The notes below the pieces were generated by a model. That model was not told the origin of the DNA. It did not search any database and saw only the letters and a program-made list of their open reading frames with translations. From the NCBI RefSeq assembly GCF_027579695.1, contig NC_083583.1, forward strand, positions 24,579,599 through 24,643,598: a stretch of DNA of 64,000 bases, given 5' to 3'. Made by a program: the position numbers and the translations under genes. Positions 1 to 11,544 of this stretch are shown one piece after another (the first letter of the stretch is position 1; each line of letters begins with the position of its first letter). Source of the DNA: Neoarius graeffei. Its lineage: Eukaryota > Chordata > Actinopteri > Siluriformes > Ariidae.

Positions 1-850
1 ATTACTTCAAATTCATTTATATTGTAAAAATTACATTTTCAGGACCAAGAAATATGTTTATTTTCATAATTTGGACAATTTAAAGGGTTTTCAAAATTGT
101 TACCATCCTAATGAATTCAAAATAAGTTGATCATCATCAAACACTGATTAGTGCAAAGCCTTTTAGGTTACACTTTACAGTAAGGTTCCTTAGTAACCCA
201 GTAACTATGTAAGAGCACAATATAGGAATATAGTAACTGTTTGGGATGAATAATGTGTTACACTTCATTACTGATGAATGATGAATAGTTTACCACTTTG
301 CTATGGGGATCGAAAATACTATTCGTAATGAAGAGTTTCAGTATGAACACATTATTCCTGTTAATGACCTGTGCACATATGCTGAGGTTTCAATCATCAT
401 ATTTTTACACAGAAATAATGATTGCAGTTTCCTGTGTAAATTAATAACTCTATATTACACCATGTACAGTTTTTAAGCCTTCTTGATCAGGGGAAAAGTA
501 ACAAACTACTCAATTTGAGTTTGGTTACATCACTGTAATGGCAAACTTGAAAGAATTAAATTTTGAGATGTAATTTTCTTGCATAAATAAATAAATAAAT
601 AAATAAAAGAATCAACATTTCAGAAGCCAAAATGCTTTAGTAAGCAGCAATGTCTGAAACAGTGAAGATCGATGAGCATCCACAGCCCAATTTATCATGT
701 ATCTTCAACTCCAAATGCTTTAAAAAAAAAAAAAGAGTATAACCCTGTCAGAAATAGGGGTACAGTAGGAGTCCATTTCTGTCCCCCAAGATATAATCTT
801 TCCTAATGTACCACCTTGGGCTCATTATTGGACCTCAAGGTAACTATATC
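1..850. other. AT-rich flank with one arm of a possible long inverted repeat
   Basis: No gene seen. From about 165 to 330 the sequence resembles, in inverted orientation, two stretches near 4140-4200 and 5030-5075. An (ATAA)n tract is at 585-607. Confidence 0.4.
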
Positions 851-1415
851 TGTGTCCAAAATCGCTCCCTACTCACTATATAGGGCACTATATAGTGGGG
901 ATGCCATTTTGTAGTGCTGTCTGAAACCTTAGTGAGGCTTATTTATATCCTAAATAATGTGCACTCAAAGTATCCCACAATGCATCATGAAAAGTTGTGT
1001 ACAACGAAGGTCACTAACCAAAGCAATATATCCCATCATGCATTGTGGTCGTGCTGAAAGAAATCAAATTAAAAGTATCAAACTTGATTTAATAAAAGGC
1101 AGCAGCAAAGAAGAAAGTATTCAGCCTTGATTAAAAAAAACTGAAAGATGCAGGTACTTTGTATTGATTAATGTGGGAAATACGCTCAGTATAAAATGTA
1201 TTTAACACAAAAATACATACATGTATTTATTATTTTGAAAACCCACCAGCCGACTGATCTGGCACGTTTTAATTGTGCAACAGTAATGACGTAAATACCA
1301 GCGTGACGGACTAGTGTCCGAAAGCGTTTTTTCATTTTACCAATACGCTCACTATGTATTACTCTATATAGTGAGTAGGGAGTAATGAATGAGTGAGCGA
1401 TTTCAAACACAGGGT
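850..1415. mobile_element. palindromic MITE (GTGTCYRAAATCRCTC family)
   Basis: Left arm with ACTCACTATATAG at 858-895 and right arm ending GAGTGAGCGATTTCAAACAC near 1413 are inverted copies. The interior, including the stretch near 1160-1265, matches 42866-42980, so this is the uninterrupted relative of the element at 40966-43144. No exact target duplication could be fixed here. Confidence 0.7.
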
Positions 1416-2029
1416 ATGTGCACCTTTTTAGGGTCAAAAAGGTACATATACATTCCCGATCAGTATATACAGGGTACAAATAAGTACCTTAGAGGGTCCT
1501 GCCCCAGTGACAAGCCATTGTGCCACTAAAGGTACAACAATGTACTTTATTTCCTGAGAGTGAATAATGATGATGAATAATGAATGAACCCTTTATTGTC
1601 ACGAGTCACAAGTACCAGCGAAATCGACCATCAACCTGTCCTTATGTACACACGGAGCTTATGGATTAATGATCTGCAAATTGTGCAAGCCAATATCAGC
1701 ATTTCACTTCTCAAAATACAACCTAAAATTAAGACATTAGTTAGCTGAGTGAGTTGGACAAGCAAGTCAAATCTTTTTCAGTATGAAAACTGTATTAAAC
1801 TTAACATATCACTGATATTCAGTAGAGATTACACATTGTGTTAGATATATCAAATTGCCTTTCGGTAAAGATCAGGATAATGCTGAAGGGATATCTACAT
1901 GTATGTTACTAGAAACAAGTATGAATTAACATGAGCTAGCTAGCTAACAAACCTATCAAGCTACTAAAATCTAAACAATTTAGCTAAGTTAGCGCCGATG
2001 TTTAATGCAGTTATCTAATCAGCCAATCC

Positions 2030-2420
2030 CTTGACAGCAGCACAATGCATAAAATCATGCAGGTATAAATCAAGAGCTTCAGTTAATGTTCACTTCAAAC
2101 ATCAGAATGGGAAAAATTGTGATCTCTGTGAGTGGGATGGGTGTTGGTTTGAGCCAGATGGACTGGTTTGAGTATTTCAGAAACTGCTGATCTCCTGGAG
2201 TTTTCACACACAACAGTCTCTAGTGTTACACAGAATGGTGCGAAAAACAAAAAACACTGAGCGAGCGACAGTTCTGTGGGTGGAAACGAACGCCTTGTTG
2301 ATAAGAGAGGTCAGAGGAAAATGGCCAGATTGAGTTGAGCTGCCAGGAAGGATATAGTAACTCATATAATCACTCTTTACAACCGTGGTGAGCAGAAAAG
2401 CATCTCAGCACGCAACAGTA
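2030..2420 (+). pseudogene. Tc1-like transposase N-terminal remnant
   Basis: Frame-broken pieces such as YTEWCEKQKTLSERQFCG and the helix-turn-helix-like stretch around 2130-2240 resemble the N-terminal DNA-binding part of a common fish Tc1-like transposase. Stops and frameshifts are frequent and the catalytic part is absent. A second remnant of the same family is near 46215-46490. Confidence 0.6.
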
Positions 2421-3183
2421 GAAGACAACATTGGGTTCCACTCCTGCAGCCAAGAACAGGAATCTTAGAATCAAGAACAATTTCCTATTAAAGCGGCCAG
2501 CGAGTGTAAATTGTGAAGTAATACTCCAGTAGTTTTTAACCGGATGACTGGTACTTTTATTTAAGCAATGTTCTTTATCACTACTTTTCCTTTCACTCAA
2601 GTGAATTATTACTGCAGTGGCAGTGCTTTCAGGGTCAGTGTGTTTTATATTCTGTCCAGCACCACTCTTGAGCTAAAACCATAACATAGAGAGGTCAATC
2701 AGGAAACAATAATTTCCACATAAATTAGAAAATGACAACAACATATTGTAATCAATCATCAAAAATAAAGAGTTCACAAATTAACACAGTGACATTTTAC
2801 TAATTATGATCTGCTTCATGATCTTGCTGTAAGGCTAACCTGCTCTGAATCCTTAATGTATGCTTAGACTTTCTTAACATTTGGGGGAAAAATTAAATTA
2901 ATTATATATATTTTTTATATTTTGGTGACAATTTGTATGGTGGATACTCTGTATAGGGTAATAATAAATGGATCTAAAAGAAAAAGGTGTTGTTATTTAC
3001 TGACTAACTTGTTTCACAGAGATTCCACAATGTGAAATGTATTTGCAAATGGTTGCAAAACACAATGTGTCATTTGTTACGATAAAGATTCATCAGCAAA
3101 TCGTTGTATATAAGCAGAATAACACACTTCGGAATGACAGCTGTAACAACATTAACTGTGCTTTGTGTTGGACTGCATCAGAT

Positions 3184-3590
3184 CATCTCATCTCATCTCA
3201 TCTCATCTCATCTCATCTCATCTCATTATCTGTAGCCGCTTTATCCTGTTCTACAGGGTCGCAGGCAAGCTGGAGCCTATCCCAGCTGACTGCAGGCGAG
3301 AGGCGGGGTACACTCTGGACAAGTCACCAGGTCATCACAGGGCTGACACATAGACACAGACAACCATTCACACTCACATTCACACCTACGGTCAATTTAG
3401 AGTCACCAGTTAACCTAACCTGCATGTCTTTGGACTGTGGGGGAAACCGGAGCACCCGGAGGAAACCCACGCGGACACGGGGAGAACATGCAAACTCCGC
3501 ACAGAAAGGCCCTCGCCGGCCACGGGGCTCGAACGCGGACCTTCTTGTTGTGAGGTGACAGTGCTAACCACTACACCACTGTGCCGCCCA
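3184..3590 (-). mobile_element. tRNA-derived SINE, (GATGA)n tail
   Basis: On the minus strand it starts GGGCGGCAC, with an A-box-like TGGTGTAGTGGTTAG and a B-box-like GTTCGAGCC about 35 bases later. A conserved body follows and the tail is (GATGA)n, seen here as eight ATCTC units. The B box sits inside GTTCGAGCCCC, as in RNA polymerase III genes. No clear target duplication. Confidence 0.85.
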
Positions 3591-3691
3591 CTATTATTCT
3601 ATTTCTAGTTGGTCTATTCTGTAATTTCAAAATTGAATGTTTTCATCATAAGCGCTTTTACATTTTTTTAGGCTGCTAGCTTCATGTATTA

Positions 3692-4023
3692 ACCGTGAGT
3701 TGGCCTAGTGGTTAGTGTGTCCGCCTCTCGACCAGGAGAGCATGAGTTCTACTCATGGTTGGGTCATATCAAAGACCATCATAAAAATGGTACCTACTGC
3801 CGTCTGGCAAGGCACGCTGCAATACAGATGTGAGTGGGGAAGTCAAACTCTCGCGGTTACCAGAGGACTAGCCCCCCACTGTAACCCTAGATGTATAGGT
3901 GAGAAACTGAGGGCTACAGAAACAGAGATCGGGGTCGCACCCATGCACCTCAAAGAGCTGGTTAGTACTGGGACAGGAGACTGCCTGGGAAGACCAGATC
4001 CTGGCGTGGAAGGGACTTTGACT
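3692..4023 (+). mobile_element. chimeric SINE: tRNA-like head, 5S-rRNA-like 3' end
   Basis: Flanked by a perfect 11-bp direct repeat TTCATGTATTA (3681-3691 and 4024-4034), showing retroposition. The head has an A-box-like TGGCCTAGTGGTTAG. The last 70 bases resemble the 3' half of 5S rRNA: GGTTAGTACT, then GGAGACTGCCTGGGAAGACC, which covers the 5S C-box region. The middle is unassigned. Confidence 0.65.
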
Positions 4024-4214
4024 TTCATGTATTAGTATGGCTATTACTGGTTGCTACATTACTTTATTTGCATATCTGTTGATTCCATAAGTGTGCCAGT
4101 GTCTAATCCAATGTTAACTACTAACTGAATAATTCATTCTTATGTTTAATCATTATTAATGAAGCATAACATATTATCCATTTTTAACAGTTGCTACATT
4201 TATTCATTATTTGC

Positions 4215-5030
4215 TCTTAGTATAAATACGCAGGTGATCATTGAAAATTGCGCACGCTGATTGGTCAAGAAATTCAGACTATTTCTTGATAATCACCTCA
4301 AACGACTCGGCAAAACGGTGGCCAATTGCTTTGTCACCATAAGTGAGGGAGAAGTTTCCAAAAGCACAAAATATGCTACAAATTTGGTCTAAAACTATTC
4401 AAAGCTAAGGTGGAATAGTGATTTATTTTATCGATTTCAAAACAAAGTATTTTATGTGACTCGGCATTGATAAGTGACACAACTCTGCGCCACGCCGTTA
4501 TTACATTTGCATGCCGCTTTTGAAGTCTGAAATATTTTTAATATATTTTTAATTTATTTTAAATAATCACCTGTGTATTTATCTCATCTCATCTCATCTC
4601 ATTATCTCTAGCCGCTTTATCCTTCTACAGGGTCGCAGGCAAGCTGGAGCCTATCCCAGCTGACTACGGGCGAAAGGCGGGGTACACCCTGGACAAGTCG
4701 CCAGGTCATCACAGGGCTGACACATAGACACAGACAACCATTCACACTCACATTCACACCTACGGTCAATTTAGAGTCACCAGTTAACCTAACCTGCATG
4801 TCTTTGGACTGTGGGGGAAACCGGAGCACCCGGAGGAAACCCACGCGGACACGGGGAGAACATGCAAACTCCACACAGAAAGGCCCTCGCCGGCCCCGGG
4901 GCTCGAACCCAGGACCTTCTTGCTGTGAGGCGACAGCGCTAACCACTACACCACCGTGCCGCCCTGTGTATTTATACTAAAACAATTATCCACCTCAGGC
5001 TCAGTGAATATCGGTGAATAATTGTTAATT
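4215..5030. mobile_element. MITE with AGTATAAATACRCAGGTGAT arms, split by a SINE
   Basis: Inverted arms occur at 4219-4240 and at 4560-4580 continued at 4965-4980. The SINE at 4583-4964 interrupts the right arm and duplicates its target there. The remaining right end is GTGAATAATTGTTAATTA near 5010-5030. Confidence 0.6.
4583..4964 (-). mobile_element. tRNA-derived SINE, full length, with target duplication
   Basis: Same family as 3184-3590. Perfect 11-bp flanking repeat TGTGTATTTAT at 4572-4582 and 4965-4975. Complete from GGGCGGCAC head to ATCTC-unit tail. Confidence 0.93.
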
Positions 5031-5079
5031 ATAGAGTTACTGGGTTCATAGGGAACCTATTTTACAGTGCAGGGATCCA

Positions 5080-7176
5080 GCTGCATAAAACGTCTTGCTT
5101 ACAGAAGTCCAGATAAGCAACTAATCTAGCTAAATGGCAACAACTATTATCTTTTAATGTGTAACCATGAATGATTAGTTCATGACTGTGTAATAATGTC
5201 CATAATGGTTTACTAGCGCCACACACTCTGAATCTGTTTTTGAAGCGGAGAATAAGCACTGTCCAATTGTCTTAAAACAGCATTTCTGTTTTCACCATTG
5301 ACTTTTTTTTAACAGAAGCAATTTAATCATTTCACAAATATAGACCAAATGGAAATCTATGAAAACTCTGTGAAAAGTCTTTCCTTTTTCAGTGAGCTGC
5401 CTTCAGCGTAATAATTCTGCTGTGGTATGATTCTGCTGGAGTATTTTTCGCAAGCTCAGTTTGATCCACTGAAATATTTTGCTGGTTCTGCCAGTCGATG
5501 ACCCTTGATATAATGTCTACCATATGTTTATTAGATTTCTTAATCAGAATGCAATTCCTTATTCAATGCGTTCACATGACAGTTTCTGTAAATCTTTACT
5601 TTCTTTGAGCCGAGTCTCTCTGTTAATCTCTTTTGTACTCTTCCTACTGTAATCCTACTATCCGGTGTTTGGTTAGTTGTCCGTTCCACCCAGGATTTCT
5701 TCCTAATATTCTTATGGAGATTTTCCTCAGACTCACTCACCAGGGATCTACAGTGGATTTCTGTAAAGCCACACTGTAAAAAATCCTACATCAATATGGA
5801 AATGGAAATGTTTTTCGAAATCAATACCCATGGGAAAACTCCAAGTTGAAAATAAACGTTCAACATATGGCAAGAAATAAAAGTCTTCCCAAGTGACCAT
5901 ATTTGAATATTTATTTAATACATCTTCTAAACATACATTTTTTTTTCCATTTGTCTTTAGCAAACCTTTCTGGTACTGCAAAGAGGCAAGAGAATTGGAA
6001 GTTGTCAAAATGGTGATGCTGTGAAAGATTTGGTGTAAAATAACTACAAACACTCCCATTGCAAAAGAACACAGAATTGTTTCGCTACAGACAACAAACA
6101 CCATGAGATCGTTAACTTCAGATGCAGTGGCACTGATATCACGTACTATGAAGATTCGCAAAAACATTGCTTTGATGGGTGTCATTATAGAATGACACAA
6201 AGCTCGCACTGTAGTTTGTTTTTGGCAAGTTCGAAAGTAAAGCAGTTTACAATTGAACATGATCCTGCAGAGAGTTGGCATTTCCTCCGCAAACATTCAC
6301 TTGCCTTTGACTGTCTTGCGGCAGATTCTTCAAACTGTAAATGACTGTAGAGCGCAAGATTAAAGTGATACAATAGTGGTCACACTGAACAATATTTATG
6401 AGCTCCCATGGCTGTGTTTAGAAAATCAATGCTACCAACCAAAGAACAAAACAAAAACATATAAGGAAAAAAAAATAATTTAAGCTGACCAGTATAGAAA
6501 TTTACAGTATGTACAAACACATACAATTAAAATATACTGTACCTATATTTTAGTATTCTAAAGATTTTTTTCCACTCAAGCACTCGTCACTAACAAATCA
6601 AAATGGCAGAATATCAAAAGAAGAAAGGGGGGAAAAGCAGAAAAAAACCTCCAGATGATAACTAGAGTAACGGAAATTTAGTAAGGCTTTGCCGACTATG
6701 TGCCAGAGAAAACAACACAGAAGTCCATCTGGAAATGAAGCTCTATGAACAGTGCTAAACATGACAGGCACCCATACCTTCAAGAATGAAACTAAATAAA
6801 TAAAAAATATATTCATATATGTATATATACGTTTATAAAATGAAACACTGGAAAGCTTTGTTCATTAGATACGTGGTTGCCATATCAAAGGCAACATATC
6901 TTTTACACAACTTTGCTGTCTTTTATTGATCAGTTTTTAGGAAAATGTTTAGCTTTGTAGAATTCTGTACACTATATACTGTACGTGTAAAGAAAATGTA
7001 AAAGTTTTCTTTAAATATTTTGTACTTTTTATTCGAGTGTATTGAAAAAAAATGGTGTTGCAGGCACTTAAGTCCATCCCCGACGTGTAGGTGATTTTAC
7101 AGTGGCGCAGTAAGGTTAGGGGCCGTTTGGTTTTCCTGGATTGTGTTGGCCTCAGGCCTGAAGAAGCGCACCAGCG
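5080..7176 (-). other. ntrk3: probable ntrk3 3' UTR and downstream sequence
   Basis: AT-rich sequence directly downstream of the ntrk3 stop with no obvious repeat insertion. AATAAA on the minus strand occurs at 7033-7028, about 145 nt past the stop, and again at 6927-6922, so either could be a polyadenylation signal. The true 3' end cannot be set from sequence alone. A 182-codon minus-strand ORF (6296-5748) and a 66-codon one (5740-5540) lie here; neither resembles a family I know. Confidence 0.4.
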
Positions 7177-7362
7177 TTAGCCAAGGATGTCCAAGTAGAC
7201 CGGTGCGGCTTTGCCCAAGGCATACAGGACTTTCTGAATGTCTTTGATGTTCAGTCGCTGCTGCGGTTCTCTCTGCCAACAGCCCAGCATGAGGTCATAA
7301 ACTTCCTTGGGACAAAGACGAGGCCGGTCCAGAACGCGCCCTTGTGTGATGCACTCGATCAC
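7177..7362 (-). CDS. ntrk3: ntrk3 last coding exon (kinase C-lobe and PLC-gamma docking tail)
   Basis: Sixty-one codons and a TAA stop. The exon begins [20 protein letters not shown], continues [20 protein letters not shown] and ends [20 protein letters not shown] is the conserved C-lobe CW...R element. The terminal YLDILG carries the tyrosine that recruits PLC-gamma in Trk receptors. GTG at 7362-7360 is an internal valine codon after the acceptor ctacag, not a start. [17 protein letters not shown] fits TrkC better than TrkB. It is the fifth exon of the receptor, 2.85 kb downstream of the previous one. Confidence 0.97.
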   Translation of the reverse strand: MIECITQGRVLDRPRLCPKEVYDLMLGCWQREPQQRLNIKDIQKVLYALGKAAPVYLDILG

Positions 7363-8159
7363 CTGTAGGAGGAAAAGGAGTTCATAAGTTCAGTTTGTAC
7401 CTACAGGTACTGCCTAAAATTTGAAAAGATTACATAAAATTCCTTACTTACAAAAGTCTGGATAAATATCTGACTGAATAGTGACAACAGTTACATTTTA
7501 ATGCTTAAAACTTAACGATTGACGATAAATAAGTTCATTCGAAATGGTTATGTTTTGTTCCATAGCAGTGCTTCAGTTTACTACTTTGACTAGCACTATG
7601 CACAGGAAATTTGTCTGAGTAAAACTGACTCAAACTGAAGAAATTTTACTCTATGCCAGATAACATTTGGTCCCTCTTTAAAAATTTTTCAATTTGAGTA
7701 AATTTTACTCAGGCAAATTTCCTGTGTGGACTCTGAACAGATTAAACGTCTGCTTTATTTGTCTCAGTAAGAATAAACTTCCCCATCCATTCTTTTGTCA
7801 ACATTCTGCTTTCATCATCGGCTTTCTTTCTGTTTCTTTTCTTTAACAGGCCATGCTGTCAATTTACACTACAGACTATAAAGAGTAAATCAAATGAAAA
7901 ATCTGTCAGAATCTACAAAAACTCTTTTCTTTCTGACCTAAAGTCTCTAGCCCTGTCGTCCAATATGCTGCCTTCAGCTAAATAATTTACATAAATGCAT
8001 GTGACTAGATAAACCACAATAGAGGATCTGTTACAGAAGCTGGTTAAAGCATATACGCAGAACCATGGCCTCACTTTCGTTTATAAATGCCTTGAGACCT
8101 CAAGAATGGCACAGGAATAGTTTTAAGCATTAACAATAAATCTAATATAGTAATTTTTA

Positions 8160-9320
8160 CGATTAAAGTGATTTATATAGGTAGCGGTCTGAGTGAATGA
8201 CCTTGACGTCCGCAACGTCACAGCAGGAAGTCTATCGGTCTCATCGCCATTTCCGCTATACTAAAACACAGAGCTACTGCAACTCCGATCCTCCATTTTG
8301 AGCTAATTTATCGCCATGCCACGCAGATGTGTTGCTAGTGGGTGCAGCAACATGACAGAAGGTGGATTTATGCGGCATTCGTGGCCCAAGAATGTTCAAA
8401 CTGCAAAGATTTGGACGCGTTTTGCGAGAAGTTCACGGGCACATTGGGCGCCTACGAAGTGGTCTCTCCTCTGCCCTGCACATTTTACTGAAGACTCGTA
8501 TGAAACCTCTGATCTGTTGAGGAGCGTTGGCTATAAGCCTGTATTAAAAGAGGGTGCAGTACCAACAATTAAAGAAAAAGAAAACAAGAAAAGGAAAGTA
8601 TTTATTTAATTTTTTTAAAAAAGTGAGTTCAGTTGCACCAGTTCTCCCGGAGTGTGAGCTGAGGGTTGTTGGTAATACCCGGGACGGAATGGGATGGGAC
8701 ATATCGCTAGGGCAGTGACCTCCCCGCGGTTGTTGCTAAAACTGGTGACATCCCATTCTGTCCCGGGTTTTAGTAATTGCCTGAGCCTAGCAGTAATGGC
8801 GGAGTACTCAGTATGGACAGAATGAGTGGAGCAGCCGCCTGATTTTCTCCGTTGGATATTGCTACCATCTCGCCCTTACATGGAAGAAGCGAATGAATGG
8901 ATAACTGAATGAACAACTGAAAGTCAGATTGTTTCAAAACAATCAGCCACAAGCTCGGCCTTCAAGAAGCTTGTGTTGTATTGTGTTGTATTGTTGTATT
9001 GTATAAGATGATTTAATTTGCTTCAGAATGTGATTGTCTCAGTTCATCTGATTATTTAATTAGCCTTTTACTTTTTATCAGTGAAAATGCATGCATGTAC
9101 ATGTCTGTTGCATACGTTATAACACCCTATCCTGTTTTAATGAGAGTCGACCCACAATCAGTGAAATCAAATCAGTCTTAGTTGAGCAAGTTGGTAACGG
9201 GATTTCTTACTTTCACCATAAATTTTTATTTATATGACTTTGGTCTATAGCTGTAAAAGGCCTCGGCCTTAAAACCGGTTACTGCCGTGACGTCACGCAC
9301 TCGGGGCTGGCTGGCAGCTC
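8160..9320. mobile_element. THAP-gene-bearing transposon remnant (limits uncertain)
   Basis: GC-richer block with ACGTCACAG near 8216 and CCGTGACGTCACGCAC near 9288, the kind of CRE-like terminal sequence seen at the other THAP elements here. It contains the THAP ORF and a 20-bp-scale inverted pair CCGGGACGGAATGGGATG (8681) / CATCCCATTCTGTCCCGG (8749). Exact ends and target duplication were not found. Confidence 0.45.
8316..8609 (+). CDS. THAP-domain protein fragment, transposon-derived
   Basis: A 97-residue ORF that is essentially one THAP zinc finger. It begins MPRRCVASGCSN (first two zinc ligands, Cys5 and Cys10), has the conserved Trp in KIWTRF, then CPAHF (third Cys and His ligands), and ends with a VLKEGAVPTI box and a basic tail. 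THAP domains are C2CH DNA-binding modules, used as the DNA-binding end of P-element-like and Kolobok-like transposases and of some host proteins. No catalytic domain follows in frame: the ORF stops at 8609 after VFI. I infer a first-exon remnant of a transposon gene. A functional host THAP gene is less likely because of the surrounding repeats. Confidence 0.8.
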   Translation: MPRRCVASGCSNMTEGGFMRHSWPKNVQTAKIWTRFARSSRAHWAPTKWSLLCPAHFTEDSYETSDLLRSVGYKPVLKEGAVPTIKEKENKKRKVFI

Positions 9321-10174
9321 AAATGCCAACTTTGCGGTCGATTTTAACTCTCAAAAATATATATTTTAGTAATTCACATTTATAAAGCATACAAGAGTCA
9401 AGGATGGAGATACTATTTACTCATATTTATTTAAAAATAAAGGTTCTTTGTATATCCTTTAATGTTTAGAAAAATGGAGTTGTTGAACTGCAGCCAGTTT
9501 TTTTTTTTAGACATTAATCAGTTTGGCAAGCCAAAATAATTCGATGGGACCATAATCTAAATTGTTAACTATGTTATATAAATTATTTCTGTATGAAAAG
9601 CTGTATATCTTCATCTAAACACAATTCTTCTAAGTTAATACACATTACATAAGAATGTTCACACAAAGTTTATCCGACCTTTTTGGAAATCATAATCTTT
9701 CTTGAGATTATGAGTGCTCAGACTAATCAAAATGCAAAATGCAAAAAAAAACCAAACGTAAAAAAAAAGCGGTTGTATTCTTACAGAACAATCAGCATTA
9801 AAATTCCCACTGGAGAATCTAACTTTGTACTGAGCATATGCTGTTGTTACTGCATTATCAAATCGAAGAGCCAATCACATTGTAGTATACAAATAATTTT
9901 TGTTATTATTGCTTTACCAATGGACGCAAACAGGTTCAGGGCCATTTTCAATATGCATATTCACAGCATCTTGATTTCTTGAAGATGGAATTCTGTGCCC
10001 TTTCCTATTTTCTAATGATTTTATGTGGAACTGCCAAATCTAGAAATGCATTATTCAGTACAACTACAGACATCAAAACTGTTTGCGGTGAATCTGAATT
10101 ACTATGGATTGCCACACAGCCCTGTAGCAGCCTTTGGCTATGTTTGCTCTCTTCTTTCTCCGAGATCACACTCA

Positions 10175-10387
<213 letters not shown>

Positions 10388-10577
10388 TTACACACGCCAT
10401 GGTTAGTCAGGCAGCACACGTCACACTCTTGAACAGCATGATGAGCCGTGCCCCGGGACTGATTGTTGCTGTAAACAACAGATATAGTCTGATATTGGCT
10501 GATTAGAGGTGACATTCAAAAGTGAAGTTGAGAGAAGAAGAAAAAGAATGATGAAGGAAGATGCTACATGATGAAGG

Positions 10578-10745
10578 GGAAGCCATGGACTAATGGTTTG
10601 AGAAGCAGCTTTGGGACCAAAAGGTTGCCAGTTTGATCCCCTGGACCAGCAGGAATGGCTGAAGTGCCCTTTAGCAAGGCACCTAACCCTCAACTACACT
10701 CCAGGCTGCTCTAGATAACAGCATCTGCTAAATACCTGTGATGTA
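10578..10745 (+). mobile_element. tRNA-derived SINE, second family (GGAAGCCATGG head)
   Basis: A-box-like sequence CATGGACTAATGG and B-box-like CCAGTTTGATCCC, followed by AGCAAGGCACCTAACC and a 3' end with AGCATCTGCTAAATACCTG and TGATGTAATG. Same family as 22690-22853 and 51580-51745. Confidence 0.75.
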
Positions 10746-10984
10746 ATGAAGGGCTGAGAAAGAATTGTGCCTTTAATCAAACAAACTCATTTGAACCTTA
10801 ACCATATAAACTTCCTGGACAAAAAAAATCTATACCACTAAAGGAAGGCTGTCTGGCTCTCCGTTCACCTATGTAAATCGACACAGCTGGACGCACATAC
10901 TCCATAATTTGCACATGGATTGGTGACACCCCAGAGGGGCCAAGACAATATTTTTGATTTTCCAAAACATGGGATTAGTGCTAA

Positions 10985-11100
10985 TCCAATATACTATTCA
11001 TTTCCCGTAGGCTACATGCTCACGCTAACACACTGTGCTAATCCAAGACACTATATCATTTCCCACAGGCTACATGCTCATGCTAACACACTGTGCGCAG
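10985..11100 (+). repeat. 58-bp tandem duplication
   Basis: AGGCTACATGCTCACGCTAA at 11010 recurs as AGGCTACATGCTCATGCTAA at 11068. Two diverged units, period 58 bp. Confidence 0.75.
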
Positions 11101-11544
11101 CCTCTGCAGAGAATCCCCTCCCCCACTCGCCTGACGGTTTTGATTATACAGGACCTCACAATCAGTGCTCCTTGCCAGACACTTCCGCTAGGGCTGAGGC
11201 TATGTCACTGAGGAGACGCAGGGAGCGATTTATGTCATTTTGACAGAACACAGTGACCAACACAGCCCCTGTGAAAAGCACCATTCAGAGGAAATCAGGT
11301 TCATGGGCAATAACTACTATCCATCCATTCATTATCTGTAACCTATGCAGGGTTGCGGGCAAGTTGGAGCCTATCCCAGCTGACTATGGGCGAGAGGCGG
11401 GGTACTACCTGGACAAGTCACCAGATCATTGCAGGGCTGACACATAGAGACAAACAACCATTCACACTCACATTCACACCTACGGTCAATTTAGAGCCAC
11501 CAGTTAGCCTAACCTGCATGTCTTTGGACTGTGGGAGAAACCGG

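Noticed and set aside
4617..4946. Recurring ORFs of about 109 codons (MVSAVASQQEGPGFEPRGRRG type) at many places
   Set aside because: They are translations of the tRNA-derived SINE, present in either orientation in every copy. SINEs encode no protein.
8770..8952. 60-codon minus ORF downstream of the THAP ORF as a possible inward-facing partner exon
   Set aside because: It lacks the YPxVEFPDI and KSLEAY blocks of the partner exons at the other THAP elements and shows no convincing splice donor.
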